A stretch of DNA of 11,911 bases from CAG-488 sp963625295 (lineage in GTDB: Bacteria; Bacillota; Clostridia; Oscillospirales; Acutalibacteraceae). The translations under genes and the position numbers were made by a program. The stretch is taken from contig CAVFTC010000064.1 of the NCBI GenBank assembly GCA_963625295.1, positions 1 through 11,911 on the forward strand, given 5' to 3'. Below, piece by piece: positions 1 to 6,130 of this stretch (positions are counted from its first letter, which is position 1; each line of letters begins with the position of its first letter). The notes beneath the pieces were generated by a model. The model saw nothing but the letters and a program-made list of their open reading frames with translations, did not search any database and was not told where the DNA came from.

Positions 1-477
1 ACGGAAGCCTTTGACCTTAAATCCGGAAACGCCGTTGCGATATCCGGAAAGTTCAAGGATAAGTATGTCAATGAGCTTAAAATCACAGTTAGCGCAGGCA
101 GCAAATTCGTTCTTTCGGACGGCTTCTCGATCAACATTGCCGGAACGGACGGACAGAACAAAACCTATAACGCTTCAAATGCCAAGAGCATTGATGTTGA
201 CGGCAAGACAGCGACGATAGTTGTTCCCTTTGAATCGGGAATGTCCCATGATGCGGAGTATACGGTTACGGTTGCCGAAGGCTCGTTTACGACCTCGGCA
301 GGAAATCCGAACGCCGAATATGCCTTTACCACAACGGGAAATCTCATTCTCGAAAATTTGAACGGTAACCGCCCGTCAACAACGATGCAGAGGTTTATCA
401 GCTGGCTTTCAAGCTGGGATTATGCCTACTTGATAATGCCGATAATCAATTTGCTCAAGTGGTTCGATTCACTTTAA
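1..477 (+). CDS. C-terminal part of a putative secreted protein with Ig-like (Big_5-like) sequence; 5' end outside window
   Basis: The reading frame is open from base 1 to the TAA at 475-477, giving 158 residues of a longer protein; the first in-frame ATG, at 241, is internal. The visible part is rich in Thr, Ser, Asn, Gly and Val, with alternating beta-strand-like stretches. Residues about 86-115, with the pattern AEYTVTV...GSFTTSAGNPNAEYAFTT, resemble the end of bacterial Ig-like domains of the Big_5/SbsA type, which suggests a cell-surface or secreted protein. The last 25 residues, around WLSSWDYAYLIMPIINLLKW, are hydrophobic and aromatic and could be a membrane- or wall-associated tail. 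No LPXTG motif, dockerin or SLH motif is visible. A hairpin follows 14 bases after the stop. Function and full length are unknown; the Ig-like assignment comes from pattern recognition only. Confidence 0.6.
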   Translation, partial: TEAFDLKSGNAVAISGKFKDKYVNELKITVSAGSKFVLSDGFSINIAGTDGQNKTYNASNAKSIDVDGKTATIVVPFESGMSHDAEYTVTVAEGSFTTSAGNPNAEYAFTTTGNLILENLNGNRPSTTMQRFISWLSSWDYAYLIMPIINLLKWFDSL

Positions 478-491
478 TATCAACGATTTAA

Positions 492-520
492 GCCTCTCCT
501 TGGTTTAATCAAGGGGAGGC
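492..520 (+). terminator. Hairpin after the first gene, possible terminator
   Basis: Arms 492-502 and 510-520 pair over 11 bp with one G-U wobble around a 7-nt loop. The hairpin lies 14 bases after the stop of the first gene. It is followed by AAAATAAATTT rather than a U run, so termination may be weak. Its arms (gcctctccttg / caaggggaggc) resemble the hairpin at 2618-2644, so it may instead be a short relative of that repeat. Confidence 0.4.
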
Positions 521-548
521 AAAATAAATTTCAGATCAGGAATAAGCT

Positions 549-1196
549 ATGAAAAATATTGACTACGCAATTTTCGACATGGACGGTACGCTGCTCGATT
601 CCATGCACATATGGGATACGGCTTCGGGTGCTTTTTTGATGATGAGGGGCATTGTTCCGAGAGAATTTGACCTTTTTCGCAAGCAGGGCTACAAGACGGG
701 AATAAGCTACATGATTGAAGAATACAACCTCAACATGAGCTTTGATGAGGTTCTCGACGGCTTGCAGGAGATTTTGTGGTTCTACTATTCAAACATTGCG
801 CCGATTAAGGACGGTGTAAAGGATTTTTTGCAGTTCCTCAAGAATAACGGCGTTAAAATGGTCGTTGCAACGGCAACCGAGAGCAGAATGGCGAAGAAGG
901 CGCTTGAACGCAACGGAATTCTTGAATATTTTGAAGATGTTTTTTCAATGCATGAAATAGGAATTCACAAGAGCGACCCGGCGGCATTTGAATATGTCGG
1001 AAATGCGATTCACGCCGAGGGCATCGGATATGTTTTTGAGGACGCTCTTTACGCAATCGAAACCGCAAAGTCGGCAGGCTATAAGGTCATCGGCATTGAG
1101 GACTATTCCAACGAGGATGACAGAGACGAGATAAAGAGAATTGCCGATTTTTATGCCGAAAATTACGAGCAAGTGGCGCAATATTTTGAAAATTAA
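549..1196 (+). CDS. HAD-superfamily hydrolase (phosphatase/phosphoglucomutase-like)
   Basis: This 215-residue protein is the usual size for a HAD subfamily I phosphatase and probably removes phosphate from a small cytosolic metabolite; the substrate cannot be read from sequence. All four HAD motifs are visible: motif I DMDGTLLDS with nucleophile Asp10 and acid/base Asp12; motif II around VVATATES (Thr108 or Thr110); motif III Lys141 in GIHKSDPAAF; and motif IV acidic pair Glu164-Asp165 in YVFEDALYAI. Residues about 15-80 form the helical cap expected of beta-phosphoglucomutase or phosphoglycolate phosphatase relatives. The ATG at 549 follows a modest AGG at 538-540. No clear promoter was found in the 71-base gap upstream. 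The gene ends only 10 bases before the rpsF promoter, with no terminator between them, so some readthrough into rpsF is possible. Confidence 0.9.
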   Translation: MKNIDYAIFDMDGTLLDSMHIWDTASGAFLMMRGIVPREFDLFRKQGYKTGISYMIEEYNLNMSFDEVLDGLQEILWFYYSNIAPIKDGVKDFLQFLKNNGVKMVVATATESRMAKKALERNGILEYFEDVFSMHEIGIHKSDPAAFEYVGNAIHAEGIGYVFEDALYAIETAKSAGYKVIGIEDYSNEDDRDEIKRIADFYAENYEQVAQYFEN

Positions 1197-1206
1197 CAAA
1201 AAACGC

Positions 1207-1235
1207 TTGACATTATCGGCGTTAGCTGATAAAAT
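1207..1235 (+). promoter_or_regulatory. Sigma-A type promoter for rpsF-ssb-rpsR (extended -10)
   Basis: TTGACA at 1207-1212, a 17-base spacer, then TAAAAT at 1230-1235. A TG at 1227-1228 makes this an extended -10. The predicted start is about 1241-1243, exactly where the first leader hairpin begins. A strong promoter fits the ribosomal protein operon it precedes. Confidence 0.85.
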
Positions 1236-1240
1236 ATTAA

Positions 1241-1304
1241 GGCTGTAAAATATTGATTACAGCTATCCTTGCCGCTGAAAAGGCGGCCGGAATGACCAAA
1301 AGGA
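1241..1304 (+). promoter_or_regulatory. Structured rpsF leader, candidate S6:S18 autoregulatory element
   Basis: Two adjacent structures fill the 5' UTR. Hairpin 1 pairs 1241-1248 with 1257-1264 (8 bp, one G-U end pair). Structure 2 has an inner stem of 1271-1275 with 1283-1287 (gccgc/gcggc, loop tgaaaag). Its outer stem, 1266-1270 with 1300-1304 (tcctt/aagga), pairs into the Shine-Dalgarno at 1301-1306. The asymmetric 3' bulge 1288-1299 follows a CCGG. Bacterial rpsF leaders are known to bind the S6:S18 complex through a conserved CCG-containing bulged hairpin. This leader has the right place and general shape, but I cannot confirm a match to that consensus. Confidence 0.5.
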
Positions 1305-1315
1305 GGTGCTTTTAA

Positions 1316-1600
1316 ATGGCAGTAGAGAACTATGAGGCAATGATCGTTTACTCCGTTAAGGAGAGCGAGGATGCGGCTAAGGCTTTGGTTGAAAAGTTCA
1401 AGGGTCTTATGGAGAAGCATGGTACTGTTGAAAGCGTAGATGAGTGGGGTAAGCGCAAGCTTGCTTACGCTATCAACTACGAGACAGAAGGCTACTATGC
1501 TCTTTACAATTTCTCGGCAGAGCCGGAATTCCCTGCAGAGCTTGACCGTGTCCTTAACATCACGGACGGCGTGCTTCGTTCACTTATAATCAAGAAATAA
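1316..1600 (+). CDS. rpsF: 30S ribosomal protein S6
   Basis: At 94 residues this is full length for bacterial S6, which binds the central domain of 16S rRNA as a heterodimer with S18 on the platform of the small subunit. The N-terminal NYEAMIVYSV, the central VDEWGKRKLAYAINYETEGYYALYNF and the C-terminal LDRVLNITDGVLRSLIIKK are all characteristic. The family fold is a four-stranded beta sheet with two helices. The ATG at 1316 follows AGGAGG at 1301-1306. It is the first gene of the classic rpsF-ssb-rpsR operon, with its partner S18 two genes downstream and ssb beginning 12 bases after its stop. Translation may be controlled by the leader structure, which pairs with the ribosome binding site. 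Confidence 0.97.
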   Translation: MAVENYEAMIVYSVKESEDAAKALVEKFKGLMEKHGTVESVDEWGKRKLAYAINYETEGYYALYNFSAEPEFPAELDRVLNITDGVLRSLIIKK

Positions 1601-1612
1601 GGGGGAAGCAGC

Positions 1613-2065
1613 ATGATTAACAATGTAGTATTGATGGGTAGACTTGTTGCAACTCCCGAGTTGCGCAATACCCAGACAGGTCTTGCCGTAACATCCTTTA
1701 GACTGGCAGTCGATCGCTCCTATGTTCGTCAGGGTGAACAGCGTCAGGCTGATTTCATTGACTGTGTAGCATGGAGAAGTACCGCTGAATTTATCACAAG
1801 ATATTTTCAGAAGGGCTCAATGATCGCTATAACAGGCTCGATTCAGACCCGTAACTATGAGGACAAAAACGGCAATAAGCGCACAGCAGTTGAGGTTGTT
1901 GTAGATCAGGCAAGCTTCTGCGGCTCAAAGGCAGAAACAGGCACGGGCAACAACAATTACAGCCAGAGCTATTCGACTCCTGCGCAGCCTGCCGCTCCTT
2001 CATTCTCAACCGGCTCCGACGGTGACTTTGAGGAGATTTCAGGAGATGACGATCTGCCGTTCTGA
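1613..2065 (+). CDS. ssb: Single-stranded DNA-binding protein
   Basis: This 150-residue bacterial SSB coats single-stranded DNA as a tetramer during replication, recombination and repair. Residues 1-105 are the OB fold, beginning MINNVVLMGRLVATPELR, with VTSFRLAVDR, DFIDCVAWR and the KGSMIAITGSIQTRNYEDKN strand typical of SSB. Residues about 106-139 are a flexible Gly/Ser/Gln/Pro linker. The protein ends in the acidic tip DDDLPF, the conserved docking peptide for partners such as RecQ, PriA and RecO. The ATG at 1613 follows GGGGGAAG. It lies between rpsF and rpsR, the standard arrangement in Firmicutes. Nothing unusual is visible. Confidence 0.97.
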   Translation: MINNVVLMGRLVATPELRNTQTGLAVTSFRLAVDRSYVRQGEQRQADFIDCVAWRSTAEFITRYFQKGSMIAITGSIQTRNYEDKNGNKRTAVEVVVDQASFCGSKAETGTGNNNYSQSYSTPAQPAAPSFSTGSDGDFEEISGDDDLPF

Positions 2066-2103
2066 GCAGATGTCACCCGAATTTTATAAGGAGGTATTTT
2101 GTA

Positions 2104-2349
2104 ATGGCTTATGATAAGAACAACGGCCGTCCTAACAGAAAAGGCCGCAAGAAGGTTTGTTCCTTCTGTGTTGATAAAGTTGAGAGCATTGATTACAAGG
2201 ATGTAAACAAGCTCAATAAGTACACTTCCGACAGAGCGAAGATTCTTCCCCGTCGTGTAACAGGTACTTGTGCAAAGCATCAGAGAGAGCTTACAACAGC
2301 TATCAAGCGTGCCCGTCACGTAGCTCTTATGCCCTACACATCTGACTGA
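2104..2349 (+). CDS. rpsR: 30S ribosomal protein S18, zinc-binding (C+) form
   Basis: At 81 residues this is full length for S18, the partner of S6 on the 30S platform. Family hallmarks are the basic N terminus GRPNRKGRKK, the IDYKDVNKLNKYTSDRAKILPRR core and the GTCAKHQRELTTAIKRARHVALMPY C-terminal part. Cys19 and Cys22 (VCSFC) plus Cys56 and His59 (TCAKH) form a plausible CxxC...CxxH zinc site; zinc-free S18 proteins such as the E. coli one lack most of these ligands. A strong AAGGAGGT precedes the ATG at 2104. It is the last gene of the rpsF operon, 38 bases after ssb, and a strong terminator follows 14 bases after its stop. Confidence 0.96.
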   Translation: MAYDKNNGRPNRKGRKKVCSFCVDKVESIDYKDVNKLNKYTSDRAKILPRRVTGTCAKHQRELTTAIKRARHVALMPYTSD

Positions 2350-2363
2350 TATAACAGTTATCG

Positions 2364-2391
2364 GACTGTCGCCTTGGCGGCAGTCTTTTTT
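2364..2391 (+). terminator. Rho-independent terminator of the rpsF-ssb-rpsR operon
   Basis: Arms 2364-2373 (gactgtcgcc) and 2376-2385 (ggcggcagtc) pair over 10 bp with one G-U pair and a TT turn, followed by six Ts at 2386-2391. It starts 14 bases after the rpsR stop, so it should end the operon cleanly. Confidence 0.92.
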
Positions 2392-2403
2392 GCAGCATTG
2401 CAC

Positions 2404-2569
2404 TAAGGCAATACCGCACAATTAAGGCGCACGCCTTGCTTGAACATGTTCCCGTCATGTTGCACAAAAATTCCTTGACTTGCGACAGCAAGCCTGCAAA
2501 ATTTTTGTACAACCTGACGAAAAATCTTGCTGCGCAATCCGCACACCTCAATTGTGCGGTGCTGCCTTA
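2404..2569 (+). mobile_element. Palindromic MITE-like element, full copy 1
   Basis: A 162-bp unit (2406-2567) lies between TA dinucleotides at 2404-2405 and 2568-2569. Its ends are inverted repeats: left AGGCAATACCGCACAATT, and right, read in reverse complement, AGGCAGCACCGCACAATT. The whole element is one long imperfect palindrome with two arms of about 79 nt. The turn is cttgc-gaca-gcaag at 2479-2492, one base from the geometric centre. It has no transposase or convincing coding potential; short open frames inside it are by-products of the repeat. It starts 12 bases after the rpsR terminator. The TA flanks suggest trans-mobilisation by a Tc1/mariner-IS630 type transposase, which is inference. 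Confidence 0.8.
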
Positions 2570-2578
2570 ATTCACGCA

Positions 2579-2612
2579 CATCTAACATCCAGCATCTAAA
2601 ATCTACAATCTA
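2579..2612. repeat. Short ATCTA-rich low-complexity stretch
   Basis: ATCTA occurs four times (2580, 2594, 2601, 2608) with related CATCC units between, in an AT-rich run between element copy 1 and the tandem-hairpin repeat. No gene is seen here. It could be degenerate repeat debris. Confidence 0.35.
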
Positions 2613-2616
2613 TCAT

Positions 2617-2666
2617 GCCTCCCCTTGAATGATTCAAGGGGAGGTGTCGCGTGAGCGACGGTGGGG
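2617..2666 (+). repeat. Tandem double-hairpin intergenic repeat
   Basis: The first hairpin pairs 2618-2629 with 2633-2644 (12 bp, perfect, TGA loop). It is followed after one base by a second: gtcgc 2646-2650 with gcgac 2655-2659 around GTGA, then a GGTGGGG tail. There is no U run, so it is not an ordinary terminator. I recall similar CCTCCCCTTGA.../...CAAGGGGAGG units scattered between genes in gut Clostridia, as REP-like dispersed repeats. A shorter relative is at 492-520. It does not share sequence with the flanking MITE-like elements. Confidence 0.6.
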
Positions 2667-2717
2667 ATAAAGATAAAGAAATTTTACATAGACAACGAAG
2701 TACTACAAAATAAATAT

Positions 2718-2883
2718 TAAGGCAATACCGCACAATTAAGGCGCACGCCTTGCTTGAATATGTTTCCGTCATGTTACACAAAAATTCCTTGACTTGCGAC
2801 AGCAAGCCTGCAAAATTTTTGTACAATCTGACGAAAAATCTTACTGCGCAATCCGCACACCTAAATTGTGCGATATCGCCCTA
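2718..2883 (+). mobile_element. Palindromic MITE-like element, full copy 2
   Basis: A second 162-bp copy (2720-2881) in the same orientation as copy 1, between TA at 2718-2719 and TA at 2882-2883. It differs from copy 1 at about 11 of 162 positions. Nearly all are transitions, and five are clustered in the last nine bases, so its right terminal repeat has drifted (it ends ATATCGCCC instead of GTGCTGCCT). This suggests an older or immobilised copy. It lies 4 bases beyond the terminator of the minus-strand oxidoreductase gene. Confidence 0.8.
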
Positions 2884-2887
2884 ACAT

Positions 2888-2915
2888 AAAAGCCACCGGG
2901 TGACCGATGGCTTTT
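2888..2915 (-). terminator. Terminator of the hypB-hypA-oxidoreductase operon
   Basis: Arms 2888-2899 and 2904-2915 pair over 12 bp with one G-U pair around a 4-base loop. Read on the minus strand, the stem ends CTTTT and continues ATG. It begins 12 bases after the stop of the oxidoreductase gene. The A-rich foot on the opposite side also gives a T run on the plus strand, so it may work in both directions. Confidence 0.85.
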
Positions 2916-2927
2916 GGCATATTCGGA

Positions 2928-5750
2928 TTATTTATCCGCTTTCTTTTTCTTGACGATTTTCACGGCACGCTTGGCGGTGTAGGGGAGGATGTATTTGAAT
3001 TTATCCTCGGCAACGACCATTTTGCTTGCCTCCGGGTGATCTCTGCGGAGCGTGATTGCGTCAAATTTGCACTTCGTTGTACAAATTCCGCAGCCGATAC
3101 AGCGGTTTTGATCAACTATCGTTGCACCGCAGCCGAGACATCTTGAGGTTTCTTTCTTGACCTGCTCCTCGGTGAGGGTTGCATGAGCGTCACTAAACGA
3201 GTGCGGATCAACATCAGCTCTCATGCCCTCCTCCTGACGGCCTGCCGTGTCGTAGCTGTCAAATTTCAAGTCGTTTTTGTCAAGCTCGATGAATTCGCGC
3301 CTGTTCCTACCGATGGTCATATGACCGTGCTGAACATATCTGTGGAGCGATTCGGCGGCTTCATGGCCTGCCGCAATTGCGTCTATGGCAAACTTCGGAC
3401 CGGTGTAGACATCTCCGCCGACGAAGATGTCATCCTCAGCCGTCTGATAGGTGAGCTTGTCGGCAACGGGATAATTGCCGTGCCAATATTCAACCTTTGT
3501 TCCGTCAAGGAGGCTGCCCCATTCTATCGTTTGACCGATAGCGAAGATAATCTTAGTCGCAGGAACGGTTATTGTTTCATTCTCATCGTAGAGCGGTGAG
3601 AATTTTTTGCTTTCATCATAGACTCGAGTACACTTCTTGAAAACGATCGCCGTTGCCTTGCCGTTTTCGACAACGACCTCCTTCGGTCCCCAGCCGCAGC
3701 TTATGATTACTCCGTCCTCCTCAGCTTCTCTGATTTCCTCGTCCGAAGCCGGCATTATATCCTTACTTTCAAGGCAGAGCATTGTGACCTTTTTCGCACC
3801 GCTTCTTGCGCTGACTCTTGCGGCGTCGATTGCAACATTACCGCCGCCGACAACTACCGTTTCGTCATCAAAATGACATTTGCCGGTGTTGGCTTCCTTA
3901 AGGAATTCGACTGCCGTCTGAGTACCGTCGGCACGGTCGTTCGGAACATTCGGATATCTGCCGCCCTGACAGCCGACCGCAACATAGAACGCTTTATAGC
4001 CTTCGTTGCGAAGCTCGGGGATAGTAATATCCTTGCCAACCTCAACGCCTGTGCGTATTTCAACGCCCATTTCCTTCATGATTTCTATTTCGGCGTCAAT
4101 AACTTCCTTTTCAAGCTTGTACGAGGGGATTCCGTATGTGAGCATTCCGCCCGGCTTTTCGTTCTTTTCAAAAACCGTCGGATAGTAGCCCATCTGAGCA
4201 AGATAGAATGCGCACGAAAGACCTGCCGGTCCGCCGCCGATGACTGCAATCTTTTCTTTCCAACGGCCTCTGTTCGATGCAACGACGATTTCGGGAACAT
4301 ATCTGTGCTCGTCCTCAAGATCCTTTGCGGCAATGAATTTCTTAACGGCGTCTATCGAAACGGCACGGTCGATCATGCCTCTTGTACATGCGTCCTCACA
4401 GCGCTTGTTGCAGATTCTGCCGCAGACCGCCGGGAACGGATTTTCCTTCTTGATAAGTGCGAGAGCGTCTTTATAGCGACCCTGCGATGCCATTTTCAGG
4501 TAGCCCTGAACGGCAATGTGAGCGGGACACGCCGTTTTGCACGGCGAGGTTCCTGTATCGTGACAGTTGATACGGTTCTTGTCACGGTAATCCTCGTCCC
4601 ATTTATCCTCGCCCCATTTGGTAGCGTCGGGAAGCTCCTGCTTCGGATAAGTAACCTCCGAACCGTCCTTTTTGCAAAGCTTTTGACCGAGCTTCAAAGC
4701 ACCTGCCGGACAGTATTCAACGCACTGACCGCAGGCAACGCAGTCGGCCTTGCTGACATGCGCTCTGTAAGCGGAAGCGGAAAGATTTGGCGTGTTGAAA
4801 AGCTGAGATGTTCTCAGTGCATTGCATATTTTAACATTACAGTTGCAGATTGCAAAAATCTTGTTCTCGCCGTCAATGTTTGTGACCTGATGAACAAATC
4901 CGTTATCCTCGGCACGCTTGAGAATTTCCATAGCCTCGTCGTAAGTGATATCGTGACCTCTTCCGGTTTCACGGCAGTAGTCTGCCATGTCACCAACTCC
5001 GATGCACCAGCCCTCATAATCGTCCGCACAGCCCTCGTCGAGCTTCTTTCTGCCGTAACGGCAGGAGCAGATCGATGCGCCGAGATGACCCTCGTATTTT
5101 TTGAGCCAATAGGAAAGATGCTCGATATCCGCCGTGGTGTTCTCCATCGAGATCGCCTGCTCAACGGGGATAACATGCATACCGATTCCCGCACCGCCGG
5201 GAGGAACCATCTGCGTAATTCCGGCAAGCGGTAGGAATGTCATTCGTTCAAAGAACATTGCAAGCTCCGGGTGCTTGTCCATGAGCTTTGTGTTCATGTT
5301 CGTGTATTCCGCCGAGCCGGGCACAAAGAGCGGAACCCAATAATGGCGATCCTCCTTGTTGTAGGTTGTACCGGGGATCGGACCGTCCTTTGTGTATTTG
5401 TCGCCGTAGTCATATTCGACCATGCCGAAAAAGGCGAGCTTATCCATTATCTCGTCTGCGCTTTTTTTATCCATTCCGTGCTTTGAGCACATGGCAAGCA
5501 TTTCCGAATAAGGATATTTTTTTCTGACCTTCATTTCAAGCAGAAGATCAAGTGAATTTTCCCTTTCGCTTTCGGTCATTTCATCCTCAAAGATACACGC
5601 AAATCCCCAGTATTCAGGGTCTTCGACCTTAACACCCTTGAGCTTGCCGTCAAAACGGTCGGTAACCCGTCTGACAAATTTAAGCAGCTTCGGATTTGGT
5701 TTTTTGTCATGCATATGAGCAGGGATGTATTTTTTGCTCATTTCAGGCAT
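2928..5750 (-). CDS. Large multi-cluster Fe-S/FAD/NAD(P) oxidoreductase, glutamate-synthase-small-subunit-like
   Basis: This 940-residue cytosolic protein probably moves electrons between NAD(P)H and ferredoxin-type clusters. Residues 1-220 lack a known motif. Residues 228-309 carry a Cys set (C228xC230R, C241, C249, C259, C302xC304, C309). A ferredoxin CxxCxxCxxxCP (C337, C340, C343, C347) follows. Residues 396-470 match the N-terminal Fe-S domain of GltD and dihydropyrimidine dehydrogenase (C396, C404, C408, C443, C447, C451, C455). FAD binds at GGGPAG 505-510 and NAD(P) at GGGNVA 635-640, with a second FAD contact near GGDVYTGP (778-784). The C terminus adds CLGC (871-874) and CIGCGICTTKC (884-894). 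It is too fused and Cys-rich for plain GltD, and no glutamate synthase large subunit is present. The ATG at 5750 follows AGAGGAAG, 20 bases after hypA, so the genes are co-transcribed. Electron partner and substrate are unknown. Confidence 0.85.
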   Translation of the reverse strand: MPEMSKKYIPAHMHDKKPNPKLLKFVRRVTDRFDGKLKGVKVEDPEYWGFACIFEDEMTESERENSLDLLLEMKVRKKYPYSEMLAMCSKHGMDKKSADEIMDKLAFFGMVEYDYGDKYTKDGPIPGTTYNKEDRHYWVPLFVPGSAEYTNMNTKLMDKHPELAMFFERMTFLPLAGITQMVPPGGAGIGMHVIPVEQAISMENTTADIEHLSYWLKKYEGHLGASICSCRYGRKKLDEGCADDYEGWCIGVGDMADYCRETGRGHDITYDEAMEILKRAEDNGFVHQVTNIDGENKIFAICNCNVKICNALRTSQLFNTPNLSASAYRAHVSKADCVACGQCVEYCPAGALKLGQKLCKKDGSEVTYPKQELPDATKWGEDKWDEDYRDKNRINCHDTGTSPCKTACPAHIAVQGYLKMASQGRYKDALALIKKENPFPAVCGRICNKRCEDACTRGMIDRAVSIDAVKKFIAAKDLEDEHRYVPEIVVASNRGRWKEKIAVIGGGPAGLSCAFYLAQMGYYPTVFEKNEKPGGMLTYGIPSYKLEKEVIDAEIEIMKEMGVEIRTGVEVGKDITIPELRNEGYKAFYVAVGCQGGRYPNVPNDRADGTQTAVEFLKEANTGKCHFDDETVVVGGGNVAIDAARVSARSGAKKVTMLCLESKDIMPASDEEIREAEEDGVIISCGWGPKEVVVENGKATAIVFKKCTRVYDESKKFSPLYDENETITVPATKIIFAIGQTIEWGSLLDGTKVEYWHGNYPVADKLTYQTAEDDIFVGGDVYTGPKFAIDAIAAGHEAAESLHRYVQHGHMTIGRNRREFIELDKNDLKFDSYDTAGRQEEGMRADVDPHSFSDAHATLTEEQVKKETSRCLGCGATIVDQNRCIGCGICTTKCKFDAITLRRDHPEASKMVVAEDKFKYILPYTAKRAVKIVKKKKADK

Positions 5751-5770
5751 ATTGACACTTCCTCTCTTTG

Positions 5771-6115
5771 CTATTCAACTTCAATTTCCTTGATATTAAC
5801 TTCGTTACCTGTTAAAAGATATGTGCTTTCGCTCCCGCAGTTGGGGCAAATTTTACCGAACTCCACCGTCGGATAATTCTTTTCGCAGCTTTGGCAGAAT
5901 GTGACGGCAGGTATTCTTTCGATAACCAGCTCACAATCGGTCAGCATTTCATTCCTTTTGCAGTTCCATTTCCACACATCGGCAAGATATTCGGGAATCA
6001 CCGTCGAAACTTCGCCGATTTCAAGCACGACCTTGCGAATGTGCTCCGCCTCGTTCTCAACGGCGATCTTTTTAACGCTGTCGGCAATGTGAAAAACAAC
6101 CCCTAATTCATGCAT
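5771..6115 (-). CDS. hypA: Hydrogenase/urease nickel incorporation protein HypA
   Basis: HypA is a small nickel metallochaperone that, with HypB, delivers Ni(II) to [NiFe] hydrogenase and in some bacteria to urease. The 114-residue length is normal. The N terminus is exactly MHE, whose amino group and His2 bind nickel in characterised HypA proteins, which also fixes the start. A zinc ribbon of two Cys pairs is present: FCQSC and, 14 residues on, ICPNC. GGAGGG lies 6 bases before the ATG. It begins 15 bases after hypB and ends 20 bases before the oxidoreductase. No hypC, hypD, hypE, hypF or hydrogenase subunit is in the window, so the nickel target must be encoded elsewhere or be an unusual client. 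Confidence 0.93.
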   Translation of the reverse strand: MHELGVVFHIADSVKKIAVENEAEHIRKVVLEIGEVSTVIPEYLADVWKWNCKRNEMLTDCELVIERIPAVTFCQSCEKNYPTVEFGKICPNCGSESTYLLTGNEVNIKEIEVE

Positions 6116-6130
6116 CAGATTCCCTCCGAC

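Noticed and set aside
2327..2826. Short minus-strand frames encoding near-identical peptides in both repeat copies
   Set aside because: They arise because the 162-bp element is present twice. They lack ribosome binding sites, and their boundaries differ between copies. I believe such repeat peptides are annotated as hypothetical proteins in related genomes, but they look like artefacts of the element.
2404..2883. CRISPR array or tandem duplication
   Set aside because: There are only two 162-bp units, with unrelated flanks and an intervening different repeat, each bounded by TA. This fits separate insertions rather than an array or simple duplication.
3873..5234. Long open frame (453 codons) on the plus strand opposite the oxidoreductase gene
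   Set aside because: It is antisense to a gene with many recognisable motifs. Its translation is a low-complexity mix of Val, Arg, Cys and Ala with no family signature, and there is no convincing ribosome binding site. It is a codon-bias shadow.
2928..5750. Calling the oxidoreductase gltD (glutamate synthase small subunit)
   Set aside because: It is about twice the usual GltD length, with additional N- and C-terminal iron-sulfur domains, and no gltB is adjacent.
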